From Elephas maximus indicus (lineage: Eukaryota > Chordata > Mammalia > Proboscidea > Elephantidae): DNA of 64,000 nucleotides. The notes below the pieces were generated by a model that was not told the DNA's origin, made no database searches, and was given only the letters and a program-made list of their open reading frames with translations. The DNA lies in the NCBI RefSeq assembly GCF_024166365.1, contig NC_064830.1:85926721-85990720 (forward strand). Direction: 5' to 3'. The translations under genes and the position numbers were made by a program. Shown in pieces: positions 1 to 12,200 of this stretch. Numbering within the stretch: the stretch's first letter is position 1; each line of letters starts with the position of its first letter.

Positions 1-2213
1 CTGCCAAACTCTTCTATTAGTTTCAGTAGTTTTCTGGAGGATTCCTTAGGGTTTTCTGTGTATAAGATCATGTCATCTGCAAATAGAGATAATTTTACTT
101 CCTCCTTGCCAATCCGGATGTCTTTTATTTCTTTGTCTAGCCTAATTGCCCTGGCTAGGACTTCTAGCACGATGTTAAGTAAGAGTGGTGACAAAGGGCA
201 TCCTTGTCTGGTTCCCGTTCTCAAGGGAAATGCTTTCAGGTTCCCTCCATTTAGAGTGATGTTGGCTGTTGGCTGTTGGCTTTGCATAAAAAAAAATATA
301 TATATATATATATAGATGCCCTTTATTATGTTGAGGAATTTTCCTTCAATTCCTATTTTGGTGAGAGTTTTTATCATAAATGGGTGTTGGACTTTGTCAA
401 ATGTCTTTTCTGCATCAATTGATAAGATCATGTGATTTTTGTCTTTTGTTTTATTTATGTGATGGATTACATTAATGGTTTTTCTGATATTAAACCAGCC
501 TTGCATACCTGGTATAAATCCCACTTGATCGTGGTGAATTATTTTTTTGATATGTTGTTGAATTCTATTGGCTAGAATTTTGTTGAGGATTTTTGCATCT
601 ATGTTCATGAGGGATATAGGTCTGTAATTTTCTTTTTTTGTAATGTCTTTACCTGGTTTTGGTATCAGGGAGATGGTGGCTTCATAGAATGAGTTGGGTA
701 GTATTCCGTCATTTTCTATGCTTTGAAATACCTTTAGTAGTAGTGGGGTTAACTCTTCTCTGAAAGTTTGGTAGAACTCTGCAGTGAAGCCGTCCGGGCC
801 AGGGCTTTTTTTTGTTGGGAGTTTTTTGATTACCGTTTCAATCTCTTTTTTGTTATGGGTCTATTTAGTTGTTCTACTTCTGAATGTGTTAGTTTAGGTA
901 GGTAGTGTTTTTCCAGGAATTCATCCATTTCTTCTAGGTTTGCAAATTTGTTAGAGTACAATTTTTCGTAATAATCTGATACGATTCTTTTAATTTCAGT
1001 TGGTTCTGTTGTGATGTGGTCCTTCTCGTTTCTTATTCGGGTTATTTGTTTCCTTTCCTGTATTTCTTTAGTCAGTCTAGCCAATGGTTTATCAATTTTG
1101 TTAATTTTTTCAAAGAACCAGCTTTTGGCTTTGTTAATTCTTTCAATTGTTTTTCTGTTCTCTAATTCATTTAGTTCAGCTCTAATTTTTATTATTTGTT
1201 TTCTTCTGGTGCCTGATGGATTCTTTTGTTGCTCAGTTTCTATTTGTTCAAGTTGTAGGGACAGTTCTCTGATTTTGGCTCTTTCTTCTTTTTGTATGTG
1301 TGCATTTATCGATATAAGTTGGCCTCTGAGCACTGCTTTTGCTGTGTCCCAGAGGTTTTGAGAGGAAGTATTTTCATTCTCGTTGCATTCTATGAATTTC
1401 CTTGTTCCCTCCTTGATGTCTTCTATAACCCAGTCTTTTTTTCAGGAGGGTATTGTTCAGTTTCTACATATTTGATTTCTTTTCCCTAGTTTTTCTGTTA
1501 TTGATTTCTAGTTTTATTGCCTTGTGGTCTGAGAAGATGCTTTGTAATATTTCGATGTTTTGGACTCTGCACAGATTTGTTTTATGACCTAATATGTGGT
1601 CTATTCTAGAGAATGTTCCCTGTGCGTTAGAAAAAAAAGTATACTTTGCAGCAGTTGCCTGGAGAGTTCTGTATAAGTCAATGAGGTCAAGTTGGTTGAT
1701 TGTTGTAATTAGGTCTTCCGTGTCTCTATTGAGCTTCTTACTGGATGTCCTGTCCTTCTCCGAAAGTGGTGTGTTGAAGTCTCCTACTATAATTGTGGAG
1801 GTGTCTATCTCACTTTTCAATTCGGTTAAAATTTGATTTATGTATCTTGCAGCCCTGTCATTGGGTGCATAAATATTTAATATGGTTATGTCTTCCTGAT
1901 CAATTGTCCCTTTTATCATTATGTAGTGTCCTTCTTTATCCTTTGTGGTGGATTTAAGTCTAAAGTCTATTTTGTCAGAAATTAATATTGCTACTCCTCT
2001 TCTTTTTTGCTTATTGTTAGCTTGATATATTTTTTTCCATCCTTTGAGTTTTAGTTTGTTTGTGTCTCTAAGTCTAAGGTGTGTCTCTTGCAGGCAGCAT
2101 ATAGATGGATCGTGTTTCTTTATCCAGTCTGAGACTCTCTGTCTCTTTATTGGTGCATTTAGTCCATTTACATTCAGTGTAATTATAGATAAATAAGTGT
2201 TTAGTGTTGTCAT
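1..2213 (-). pseudogene. L1 ORF2 (endonuclease/reverse transcriptase), partial, broken
   Basis: ORF2p nicks target DNA and reverse transcribes L1 RNA. The start at 2213 (MTTLNTYLSIITLNVNGLNAP) opens an apurinic-type endonuclease domain with the conserved QETHL, GDFNTPL and SDHKAI motifs, uninterrupted for 249 codons. A TAG at about 1464-1466 replaces the conserved Trp of the WKLNN motif. Further open segments (1333-830) cover the linker, and the RT domain follows with an FADDM motif near 70-95. A microsatellite at 288-314 sits inside the RT region. The C-terminal part lies outside the window. Confidence 0.88.
288..314. repeat. A9(TA)9 microsatellite inside L1 ORF2
   Basis: An A run (288-296) followed by nine TA units (297-314) interrupts the reverse-transcriptase coding region. 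The older L1 copy in this window has only a short TATAAAT at the equivalent place (about 46890), so the expansion arose in this copy. Confidence 0.9.
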
Positions 2214-2667
2214 TTTGATGTCTTTTTAGGTGTGTTGTTGACAATTTCATTTTTCCACATACTTCTTTGTGCTGAGACTTTTTCTTAGTAAATTGTGAGA
2301 CCCTCATTTTCGTAGTGTTTGACTTTATGTTTGTTGAGTCGTTACGTTTTTCTTGGCTTTTTTCTTGAGTTATGGAGTTGTTATACCTCTTTGGGGTTAC
2401 CTTATTATTTACCCCTATTTTTCTAAGTAAAAACCTAACTTGTTTTGCTCTATATCGCCTTGTATCACTCTCCATATGGCAGTTCTATGCCTCCTGTATT
2501 TAGTCCCTCTTTTTGATTATTGTGATCTTTTACATTTTCACTTCCGTGATTCCCTGTTATGAGTATTTTTTTTTTTAATTAATCTTAATTTGTTTTTGTG
2601 ATTTCCCTGTTTGAGTTGATATCAGGATGTTCTGTTTTGTGACCTTGTGTTGTGCTGGTATCTGATA

Positions 2668-3684
2668 TTATTGGTTTTCTGACCAAACAATATCCTTTAG
2701 TATTTCTTGTAGCTTTGGTTTGGTTTTTGCAAATTCTCTAAACTTGTGTTTATCTGTAAATATCTTAATTTCGCCTTCATATTTCAGAGAGAGTTTTGCT
2801 GGATATATGATCCTTGGCTGGCCGTTTTTCTCCTTCAGTGCTCTGTATATGTCGTCCCATTCCCTTCTTGCCTGCGTGGTTTCTGCTGAGTAGCCTGAAC
2901 TGATTCTTATTGATTCTCCCTTAGAAGGAAACCTTTCTTTTCTCCCTGGCTGCTTTTAAAATTTTCTCTTTATCTTTGGTTTTGGCAAGTTTGATGATAA
3001 TATGTCTTGGTGTTTTTCTTTTTGGATCAATCTTAAATGGGGTTCGATGAGCATCTTGGATAGATATCCTTTCGTCTTTCATGATGTCAGGGAAGTTTTC
3101 TGTCAGGAGTTCTTCAACTATTTTCTCTGTGTTTTCTGTCCTCCCTCCCTGTTCTGGGACTCCAATCACACGCAAGTTATCCTTCTTGACAGAGTCCCAC
3201 ATGATTCTTAGGGTTTCTTCATTTTTTTTAATTCTTTTATCTGATTTTTTTCAGCTATGTTGGTGTTGATTCCCTGGTCCTCCAGATGTCCCAGTCTGCA
3301 TTCTAATTGCTCGAGTCTGCTCCTCTGACTTCCTAGTGCGTTGTCTAATTCTGTAATTTTATTGTTAATCTTTTGGATTTCTGCATGTTGTCTCTCTATG
3401 GATTCTTGCAACTTACTAGTTTTTCCACTATGTTCTTGAATGATCTTTTTGAGTTCTTCAACAGTTTTATCAGTGTGTTCCTTGGCTTTTTCTGCAGTTT
3501 GCCTTATTTCGTTTCTGATGTCTTGAAGCATTCTGTAAATTAGTTTTTTATATTCTGTATCTGATAATTCCAGGATTGTATCTTCATTTGGGAAAGATTT
3601 TGATTCTTTTGTTTGGGGGGTTGTAGAAGCTGTCATGGTCTGCTTCTTTATGTGGTTTGATATGGACTGCTGTCTCCGAGCCAT
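2668..3684 (-). pseudogene. L1 ORF1 (RNA-binding protein), frameshifted
   Basis: L1 ORF1p is a trimeric RNA chaperone of the L1 ribonucleoprotein. Starting at 3684 (MARRQQS), the reading shows a basic N-terminus, a long heptad-rich coiled coil (roughly residues 60-150), then the RRM-like segment starting near WDSVKKDNLRVIGVPE, then a C-terminal domain ending at about 2668. The length of about 339 codons fits the family. The frame changes at an A8 run (3222-3229 on plus, T8), just before the RRM, and again near 2925 before the C-terminal domain. The product would be truncated after the coiled coil, so this is a pseudogene. Confidence 0.85.
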
Positions 3685-3913
3685 CACTGGGAAACTAGTT
3701 TTTCCAAAAAATCCGCTGACTGGGACGCTGGCTCCAGGCTCTGAAAACAATTGCTGCTTCCCCGTATTTGTTCGTTTTCCGTCTCTAAATCTTGTTTGTT
3801 GTTCAGGGTTCGTAGATTGTTATGTACTTGATCGATTCACTTGTTTTTCCGAGTCTTTGTTGCAAGAGGGATCCGAGGTAGCGTCTACCTAGTCCGCCAT
3901 CTTGGCCCTGCCT

Positions 3914-4683
3914 CATTGTTTCTTTTTGTGTGTAAACTTTTTCATGAGTTTTCATAGTAGTGGTCTCATACAATATTTCCCCTTTTGTGATTGACTTATT
4001 TCACTCAGCATGATGCCTTCCAGATTCATCCATGTTGTGAGATGCTTTGCAGATTCATCATTGTTCTTTATTGTTGCATAATACTCCATTGTGTGTATGT
4101 ACCATAGTTTGTTTATCCATTCATCTGTTGATGGGCATCTAGGTTGTTTCCATCTTTTTGCTATTTGTGAACACTGCTGCAATGAACATGGGTGTGCATA
4201 TGTCTATTTGTGTGATGCTCTTATTTCTCTAGGACATATTCCTAGGAGTGAGATTGTTGGATCATATGGTATTTCTATTTCTAGCTTTCTAAGGGCTTTT
4301 TTTTTTTTTTAAAGGAAGCCTTGTATTATTTTCTAAAATGGTTGTGCAATTTTGCATTCCCACCAGCAGTGTGTAAGAGTTCCAATCTCCCCAAAGCCTC
4401 TCCAACATTTGTTATTTTCTGTTTTTTTGATTCGTTCCAGTAATGCCAAGGTGAGGTGGTATCTCATTGTGGTTTTGATTTGCATTTCTCTAGTGGCTAG
4501 TGATTGTGAGCATTTCTTCATGTGTCTATTAGCTGCTTGAATGTCTTCTTTGGTGAAGTGTCTGTTTATTTTCTTTGCCAATTTTTTAATTGGATTATTT
4601 GTCTTTTTGTTGTAGAGGTGTTGAATTTTCTGTAGATTTTAGAAGTTAGACCTTTGTCAGATTTGTCATCCCCAAAATTTTTT
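3914..4683 (-). mobile_element. Older L1, ORF2 C-terminus and start of 3' UTR
   Basis: On the minus strand, 4683 to 3914 reads the end of L1 ORF2, with translated matches to the C-terminal region ([44 protein letters not shown]), then the first bases of the 3' UTR. It breaks exactly where the younger L1 begins (3913), so the younger L1 inserted into this one. The same stretch in the 43258-51055 copy continues into a 3' UTR. The right end at 4683 stops abruptly against RTE sequence. Confidence 0.85.
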
Positions 4684-5095
4684 TCCCCAGCTTCCAGCTT
4701 CACAGCAACACAAAAGCCAGTGCAACAAGCTGATGAATGGTGGATATATAGACAGCAGGGTCAATGGATCTTCCAGACTTGGACAAAGTAGGAAGAAAGG
4801 CATGGTTTTCTACTTCCAAAAATTAGGCAATGAAACCTTGTTGTATCACAGCGGAACATTATCTGACTTGTTCGCTTTGGATACATCATTAGGAGGGGTC
4901 AATCACTGGAGAAGGGCATTGTATTTGGTGAAGAGAAGGGCCAGTGAGGGTGAGGGAGAGCGGTGGTGAGATGGGTTGGTACAATAGTTGCAGTGATAGA
5001 CTCGAACATGCCAGTGATTGTGAGGATGATGCAGGACTGGGCAATGCTTCATTCAGCTGTATATAAGGTCACCATTAGTCAGAGTCGACTCAAGG
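4684..5095 (+). mobile_element. RTE internal-deletion derivative with inverted 5' tip
   Basis: From about 4744 the plus strand follows the RTE 5' UTR (AGCAGGGTCA..., then a segment like GTGAAAACC...GGAACAGTGTCTGA). Near 4870 it jumps to the RTE 3' region (TTGGA-AC-TCAT-AGGAG, ...GGTGCAGGACTGG...) and ends near 5095 in the RTE 3' tail. About 2.7 kb of coding sequence is missing, so the copy is non-autonomous. The first ~60 bp (4684-4743) match the extreme RTE 5' end but in the opposite orientation, compatible with a 5' inversion at integration. Confidence 0.7.
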
Positions 5096-5854
5096 GAAAC
5101 TATCTACCTGTCTATCAAAAAAGAGAGATCTAATGACATAATTTAAGATCCTGGATTCAGCCATTCCTACAGCATGATAATTGCCCAATTTCTCAGTATC
5201 ATGGACCAATAAATGTTATTCTGGCTTAAGAGGCACCTTCTCACACTTCTGTTAGGACTTATCCTCCTCTGCGAAGTCCCTAAATACTATTGTCCCTAAG
5301 ATTTCCATCAAGGGCCCTTTTCCCTCTTGTCCTCACTGCTTTCTCAGTTACCACTCTTGTGTTGAGGACTCCCGATTTCCTATCCCCAGGCTTCATCTCT
5401 GCCTAGAAATGGACCACTGCAAGCCACCACAGTATGACAAGCTGACAAATGGGTGGTGGTGGTGGTTATGCAAATCCCCCTGGTTTCTCAAGTTGGAACA
5501 TCTGGGGACCATTCTTGATTACTCCTCCTGTACTATCTCCCCTCCCTGGTGTAATTCATTCCTTTATCAAGTGCTGTCAATTTACCCCTAAATATTTCAT
5601 GAATCCCTCCATTTCTCTGTATCGTCACTACACATGCTCTGATTCTTCTTGCCATAATGCTCTTTTGCTAAGTTTCAAAACCATCAATGAGGCACATGAA
5701 TAGGGTGAAGCCCTCATCCAGGTTTGCCCTGGACTGTCCCAGTTTTAAAACTGAAGGTCTTACATCCCAGGACTGCCCCTGCCCCATCAGTCCTGGGTAT
5801 ACTGGGGCTATTGGTCACTATAACTGTAAATCTTACAACTTGCTGCTTCCTTGG
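5096..5854. other. Intergenic, no gene seen
   Basis: Apart from the RTE tip at 5418-5459, I see no recognisable gene or repeat. Open frames here are short and overlap in unrelated frames, with no domain signature. Confidence 0.5.
5418..5459 (-). mobile_element. Isolated RTE 5'-terminal fragment with stem-loop
   Basis: This short segment aligns to the first ~45 bases of the full-length RTE copies: 7-bp stem strands CCACCAC (5424-5430) and GTGGTGG (5453-5459) with a 22-nt spacer, followed by CAAGC on the far side as in the intact elements. No further RTE sequence follows in either direction. The spacer matches the copy at 39406-39427 at roughly three quarters of positions. Confidence 0.6.
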
Positions 5855-6300
5855 TTTACTCCTTTCCCTCTGATCTTCTTCCAGTGTTTTGGATTTGACC
5901 ATGCCCTTTCCTGCCTCAAGACCTTCACACAGGCTGGTGTTCTAACTGGATTGCTTTTCAAATCACTCTTTGCCTGGCTAACTCATTCCCGTTCATGAGG
6001 TATTGGCTTAATGTCACATCATTTAAAAAGCCCTTCATGATTCTGCACCCAGCCCCAATTTAATTTTTGACCTTGCTGTAACCTCTCATTGTATTCTTTA
6101 CTTTTCCTTTAGACCCATCTTAATTTGTAATTATATTTTACTTGTGTAATTATATGTTCAAAGTAGGACTACCTCATTAGAAATTCAGCTCCTTGAAGAC
6201 AGAGGCCGTATCTCTTTATAGAGCTGTTTGGCCCCAACACTTAGCCCAGAGCCTGATGCGTATTAAGCACTCTATAAATATATCTTCAGTAAATTTATTA
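5855..6300 (-). mobile_element. Ancient L2-like LINE remnant
   Basis: The text resembles the antisense of L2 3' sequence: T/C-rich with phrases such as TCACATCATTTAAAAAGCCC and a segment ending in an antisense tail with GAAGACAGAGGCCGTATCT. It is highly diverged with no intact reading frame. The assignment is by eye only. Confidence 0.45.
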
Positions 6301-6699
6301 TGTATTTTCCTTTTACCCTTGATTAGACTTGCAAGGCCTTTGTCTATCCTTCTTTCCCTTCTTCAGTCTTCCCTCTTTCCTTTTTCTCCCTATGCCCCTT
6401 ACCCCCTCACACTTTCTCTCTTTCTCACTCTCTTTTTCAAAGAAATGACTCTGGGAATTATTTGTCAATTCTACTGTTTTTATTTCTAAACCAATAGTTT
6501 CTGCTTTTGTCAATATTGTTTTCTTCACCTTACCTTCCTTAGGTATATTATTTTTTTTTTTTGAGCTTTCAGGCTCATTTGCCACCATTCCTCCCACCTG
6601 GTTTAGCTATACTGAATCTGCACTTTTTCTGGAAGGACTGAGCTATGTAAACATTGTAATTTTTCTGCACATGCTGTTTTTTCCATGGGATGTGTCCTT
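6301..6699. other. Intergenic, pyrimidine-rich, nothing recognised
   Basis: This T/C-rich stretch has a T13 run near 6550 and no gene signature. Confidence 0.5.
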
Positions 6700-6945
6700 T
6701 CTTCACTAATTTAACAAATATTTAATGAATACCTTCCCACCTTGTCTATGGAACTACTAATTCTTTAAGACCTGGCTCAGCTGAGCCTTGTCTGCAATGC
6801 TTTCCTGCTTCCACCCCCAGAGACTTAATCCATTTCTTTGTGCCACAACCATATCTTGAGTATACATCCATTATGGCACTTATACTGCATTCTAATTCTT
6901 TATTCATATTCTACCTTTCCCACTAAACTCTGAGCTCTGGGGATG
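6700..6945 (-). mobile_element. Ancient L2-like remnant
   Basis: Fragments such as AAGACCTGGCTCAGCTGAGCC and TGCTTTCCTGCTTCCACCC look like antisense L2 3'-end sequence. Diverged, assigned by eye. Confidence 0.4.
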
Positions 6946-9296
6946 CCAGATAATAGTTTCCATGGGGAAATAGAGATGAAGAAATGGAAGGAGATGGGAC
7001 TGTGACCACTTTGGACTGTGGGCCACTTTGGACAGTGATACTAGGTCTAGGATAGGCCAACATCAGCATTACATACTGCCTCTGGTCAAAATTTTCTTTT
7101 GATGGAAAGAAAATAAAAATTATGGGATACTGAAGACTAAAGGTAGTCATGGGTTTAACAATCCCCTCACTGTCTATGAAATGCAGTGCCAAGGATTCTA
7201 GGAAGATAGCCTGCTTTCCTAACCACCACACCCGCTGCCTGTACAAAGAGACAGAGCCCCAAGCTTCTGCTCAAAAATCAACAAGGCTGAGTTCTCTGAA
7301 GGTCTGGTTGGACCATGCCAGCACATCCCCTACCCAGACACTGTAAGCAGCAAGTCTGCTGTAAATTGTTACAGAAGAATCCTGCAGTAGAGTCTGCTCC
7401 CATAGTCAAAACTCTATCTGCCTCCCTGCACACCCCATAGCTCAGCCCTTGTAACCAATAGGACAGGCCTCCCAGGGAGTGAATTAGGGTCAGACTGCTC
7501 CCCCTTTCCATTGCCACTGAGGAATGCTGACTGAGGCTGTTGTGTGCTAGGAAGCAGACATCTTGAATGGAGGCTACACCCACAGCTGGCATACTACAGG
7601 GCAGAGGGCAGGGGCTGTGATAGTAACAAGGCATATCTCCCTGGGGGTCATTCAGAACATGACAGCCCCTCCCCCACCCAGTAACTGGTGGCTGCTGGAC
7701 TGATACAAACTCCTACAGAAGGTTCCCTACAGTGGAGCCAGGCAGAGGGTCACTTAAGTAGAGACTGCTTGCCCAACCACCATAGGGTCACTGGAGCTCT
7801 GAAACCAACAAGACAGATCTCTAGCGGTCCTTCTGGGGAGTGCCAGCAACTTCTCCTGAAATGGAGGAAAGTCAGCCTTGTGCTTCCCCTGAATGCCAGC
7901 TGAGATATAAGCAGCCACGACAAAGCAAGAAAGAAAACCTTGGGCAAAACCAGAAAAAAAGACACAGCTCTGAAGAGTGCTAGCTTGTGTGGATTTTCTG
8001 ATTGAAAATACGGTTTCAGAAACAGAAGGGAAGGGAGTAATAACCAGACAGTGAGGACCATGTCCCCTGAAGGACAGATTGATAAGTGCACAATATCTCA
8101 CCTGAGTGGTTGTGCCCGCTGGTGGACAGATTGACCACAGTGTGTTCTCTGGTGTGTTGGAGAGATGTTGAAAGTTAAAGGCTGAGTTCTGGAACTTTTT
8201 GATACTAATTAAATCAGGGGGGCGGAGTTAGTAGGAAATTGTAAGCAAAGGACAAAGGCTATGCCAACCTAAGAATTTTTTTGCAGAACATAGTATGGGC
8301 AAAAACACCATATACTGGGAATAGCTGAGAAAGTTAATGCCCTAGAAAATGTCAGTATCAGCAAAAAATCACAAGACACACAAAGAAAAGAAAAATGATG
8401 GCCTATCCAAGCAAACATGAAGAAGGGAATGAAAGTGCGTATATGGAATACTGAATAATGAAAAGAATGGAAGAATATAATAAAACGATGTTAAACAGAA
8501 TTAAAGAGTTAAGGGAAAGCATAGATAAACACCTAAAAAAAAAAAAAAAAGAAGGAAAACAATGCACGAATAAAATGAGAATCTAGAGAGACAAAGAGAA
8601 ACCAAACAGAAATATTACAACTGAAAGGGAAAATAAATAAGAAACACAATAGAAGGATTTAACAACAGATTTAATCAGGCAGAATTAAGAATTGGAAAAT
8701 TAGAGGATAAAATAGTCAAAATTATGGAAACTGAAGAGCAATAAGAATGGAGGCTCAAGAAAACTAAGCACAGCTTAATGGAATTACAGGACTACATCAA
8801 GAAACCTAACATACACATCATGGGAATTCCAGAAGGAGAAGAGAGAAAGGCACAGAAAGAATATTTGAAGAAATGACAGAAATTTTTCACTATCTTACAA
8901 AGGACATGAATCTACAGATCCAAGAAACTCAAAGAACTCCAAGCAGAGTAAACCCAAATTGATCTACCCTGAGACACATCATAGTCAGGCTGTCAAAAAG
9001 TAAGTATAAAGAGAGAATCCTGAAAACAGTGAGAGAGAAGCAAACAGAATCCCCAATAAGATTAAGTGCTCAATTCTCTTCAGAAACTTTGAAGGCCAGA
9101 AGGCAATGGAACACTATATTTAAAGTGCTCAAATGAAAACAAACAAAAACTGTCAACCAAGAATACGCAGTGCAGCTGTCCTTTAAGAATGAGAGTAAAA
9201 TTAAAACATTCCCTGACAAACAGAAGCTGAGAGATTAGCCTTACAAAAAATACTAATGGAAGTTCTGGAGATGGACTGTCCACAAGTAGGTGGACA

Positions 9297-12200
9297 GTGA
9301 AAAGATGGAAAAAAGTATTCCATGCAAATAATAACCAAAAGAGAGCAGGGGTGGGAATCTTAATATCAGACAAAGTAGACTTTAAGATAAAATCTGTTAG
9401 AAGAGATAAAGGTGGACATTACATAGCAATAAAAGTGTCAATTCACCAAGAAGTTTTAAGAATCATAAATACATTTGTACCCAACATAGGAGCACCTAAA
9501 TATAAAAAGCACTGATAGAATTGAAGGAAGAAATGGATAGCACTACAATAATAATTGGAGACTTCAATACACCACTTTCAATATTATACAGAATATCTAG
9601 AAAGAAGATGGACGAGAAAACAGAGGACGTGAGTGACACTATAAAGTAACTATATTTAACAGACATATATTGATAACACTTTACTCAAAAACAGCACAAT
9701 ATACATTCTACTCCAGTGCACATGGATCATTCTCCAGGGTGGACCACATGTTAGGTCACAAGGAAACTCCTGATAAATTTAAAAGGATAGAAATTATACA
9801 AAGTATCTTCTCTGGCCATAATGGAGTGAAGCTAGAAATCAATAACAGAAAAAAATATTCTGGAAAACACATAAACATATGGAAATTAAACAACACACTA
9901 TCAAACTACCAGTGGGTCAAGGGAGAAATCACAAATTTCTTAGAGTAAAATGAAAATCAAAGGATAGCATACCATAACTTATGGGATGCAACAAAGCCAG
10001 TACCCAGAGGGAAACTTATAATAATAAATGCCTACATAATAAAAGAAGAAAGATCTCAAATCAACAGTCTAATTCTACAACTTGAGGAACCAGAAAGAAA
10101 AGAGAAAACTAAGCCTAAACCTAACAGAAGAAAGGAAATAATGAAGATCAAAGCAGAAATAAAACCAAAAAAGAGGGGGGAAAAAAAAAGAGAGAATCAA
10201 GAGGACCAGAAGTTGATTCTTTCAAAAGATGAATAAAATTGACAAACCTTTGGCTAGACTGACAAAGAATAAAAAAGGAGACATTGCAACTGACCCAGTA
10301 GAAATAGAGAATTATGACAGAATACTATGTATAACTGTACAGTAACAAACTGGATAACCTAGATGTAATGAACAAACTCTTAGAAGCACACAGCCTATCT
10401 ACACTGACTCAACAGGAAATAGGAAATCTCAACAGACCCATAACAGGTGAAGAGATTGAATCAGTAATCAAAAACCGTCCAACAACAACAAAAATCCCTG
10501 GATCAGATGATTTCACTGGGGAATCCTATTGAGTGTTTAGAGAAGAATTGGCATCAATCCTGCTTAAACTCTTTCAAAACATATGTAAGGAAGGAATACT
10601 CCCTAACTCATCCTATGAAGCAAACGTAGCCCTGACAACAAAAGAAGACAATGACATGACAAGATAAGAAAACTACAGGACAATATCCCTTTTGGATATA
10701 GAATCAAAAATCCTCAACAAAATAATAGCCAACAGAATCCAACAGCATATTAAGTGTCATACACCATGACTAAGTGGGATTTATTCCAGGAATTCAGGAA
10801 TGATTCAACATTAGAAAATCAATCAATGTAATGTACCACATCAATAGAACAAAAGAAAACAACCACATGATCATCTCCATGGATGCAGAAAAAGCATTTG
10901 ATAAGTCCAACACCTTTTCTTTATGAAAAGCCTCAAAAGATTGGAATAGAAGGGAAAGTCCTCAATATAATTCAGGGCATATATAAAAAACCAACAGGCA
11001 ACATTATACTTACTAGAGATATATTGAGAGCTTTCCACTTGAAATCAGGAACAAGACAAGGGTACCCACTCTCACCATTTCTATTCAGTATTGTATCAGA
11101 AGTCCTAACCAGAGGAATAAGAGAAGAAAAATAAACAAAAGGTATTCACATTAGAAAAGAAGAAGTAAAATTATCTCTATTCACTGATTACATGATCCTA
11201 TACATAGAAAATCCGAAAGAGTCTGGAAGAAAGCTTCTAGAGCTAATAGAGAAGTGTAGCAATGTTTCAGGGTACAAAACCAGTAAGCTAAAATCAGTTG
11301 AATTTCTATACACCAGCAATGAGAAATCTGAAAGGGAAATTAGGCAAGTGATTCCATCTCAGAGAACAAAATACCTAGTGAAAGACTAATACAATGAAAA
11401 TTATAAAACGCTGCTGAAAGAGAACAAAGAAGACTTAGATAAATGGAAAGATGTTTCATGTCCATGAAGTGGAAGACTTAATGTTGTTAAGATGTCAGTA
11501 CTACCCAAAGTGATCTATAGATTCAACACAATCCTGATCAAAATTCCAACAGCCTTCTTGATAGAAATGGATCAATCCTCAACTTTATATAGAATGGCAA
11601 GAGGCCCTAAATAACTGAAGTGATGTTGAAAGAGAAGAACAAAGTAGGAGGACTCACCATTGCTGATTTTAAAACATATTATACAGCTACAGTAATCAAA
11701 ACAGCCTCGTACTGGTGTAACAATAGACACATAGACCAATGGACTAGAATTGAGAGCCCAGAAATAAACCCACACACCTCTGATGAACTGATTTTTGACA
11801 AGAGTGATAAGTCTATTCGATGGGGAAAGAAGAGTATCTTAAATAAATGATGTTGAGAAAATTGGATTTCTACATACAGAAAAATGAAACATGATACATA
11901 TCTCACACCATATACAAAAACAAATTCAAAATGGATTAAAGACCTAAATGTGAAAACTAAAACTATAAAATTCTTCGAAGAAAATGCAGGGGCAACACCT
12001 TCAGGCCTAGCTTTTAACAACAGATTATCTTGTATAATAACAAATAGGAAGACAAAATAGGTGAATTGGACCTCATAAAAATTAAAAACACTTGTTCCTT
12101 AAAAGACTGCCAAATAAGCGAAAACAAGCCACCAACTGGGAGAATATTTTCAGAAACCGTATATTCTACAAGAACCTAATAACTAAAATATATGTAAAAT

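Larger units (their letters stand above)
1..3913 (-). mobile_element. L1 LINE, 5'-complete, 3' end beyond the window
   Basis: Read on the minus strand this is an L1 in canonical order: a 5' UTR of about 229 bp opening with the typical start GGCAGGGCCAAGATGGCGG (3913 downward), ORF1 (3684-2668), an inter-ORF spacer of about 450 bp, and ORF2 from 2213 running off the window start. The complete 5' end is uncommon because most L1 copies are truncated. Both ORFs are broken by small lesions, so the copy is dead but fairly young. It sits in the 3' UTR of an older L1 in the same orientation (3914-4683). The 3' tail and the left target-site duplication are outside the window. Confidence 0.92.

Noticed and set aside
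1..2213. L1 ORF2 as an active gene
   Set aside because: A TAG in the WKLNN motif, further frame breaks and a microsatellite in the RT domain.
6313..6597. 94-codon minus-strand frame rich in Lys/Glu
   Set aside because: It is the complement of a pyrimidine-rich tract; its composition reflects simple sequence, not a protein.
7278..8101. Several 60-118-codon frames near 7278-8101
   Set aside because: They lie in probable L1 5' UTR sequence, overlap on both strands and share no domain.
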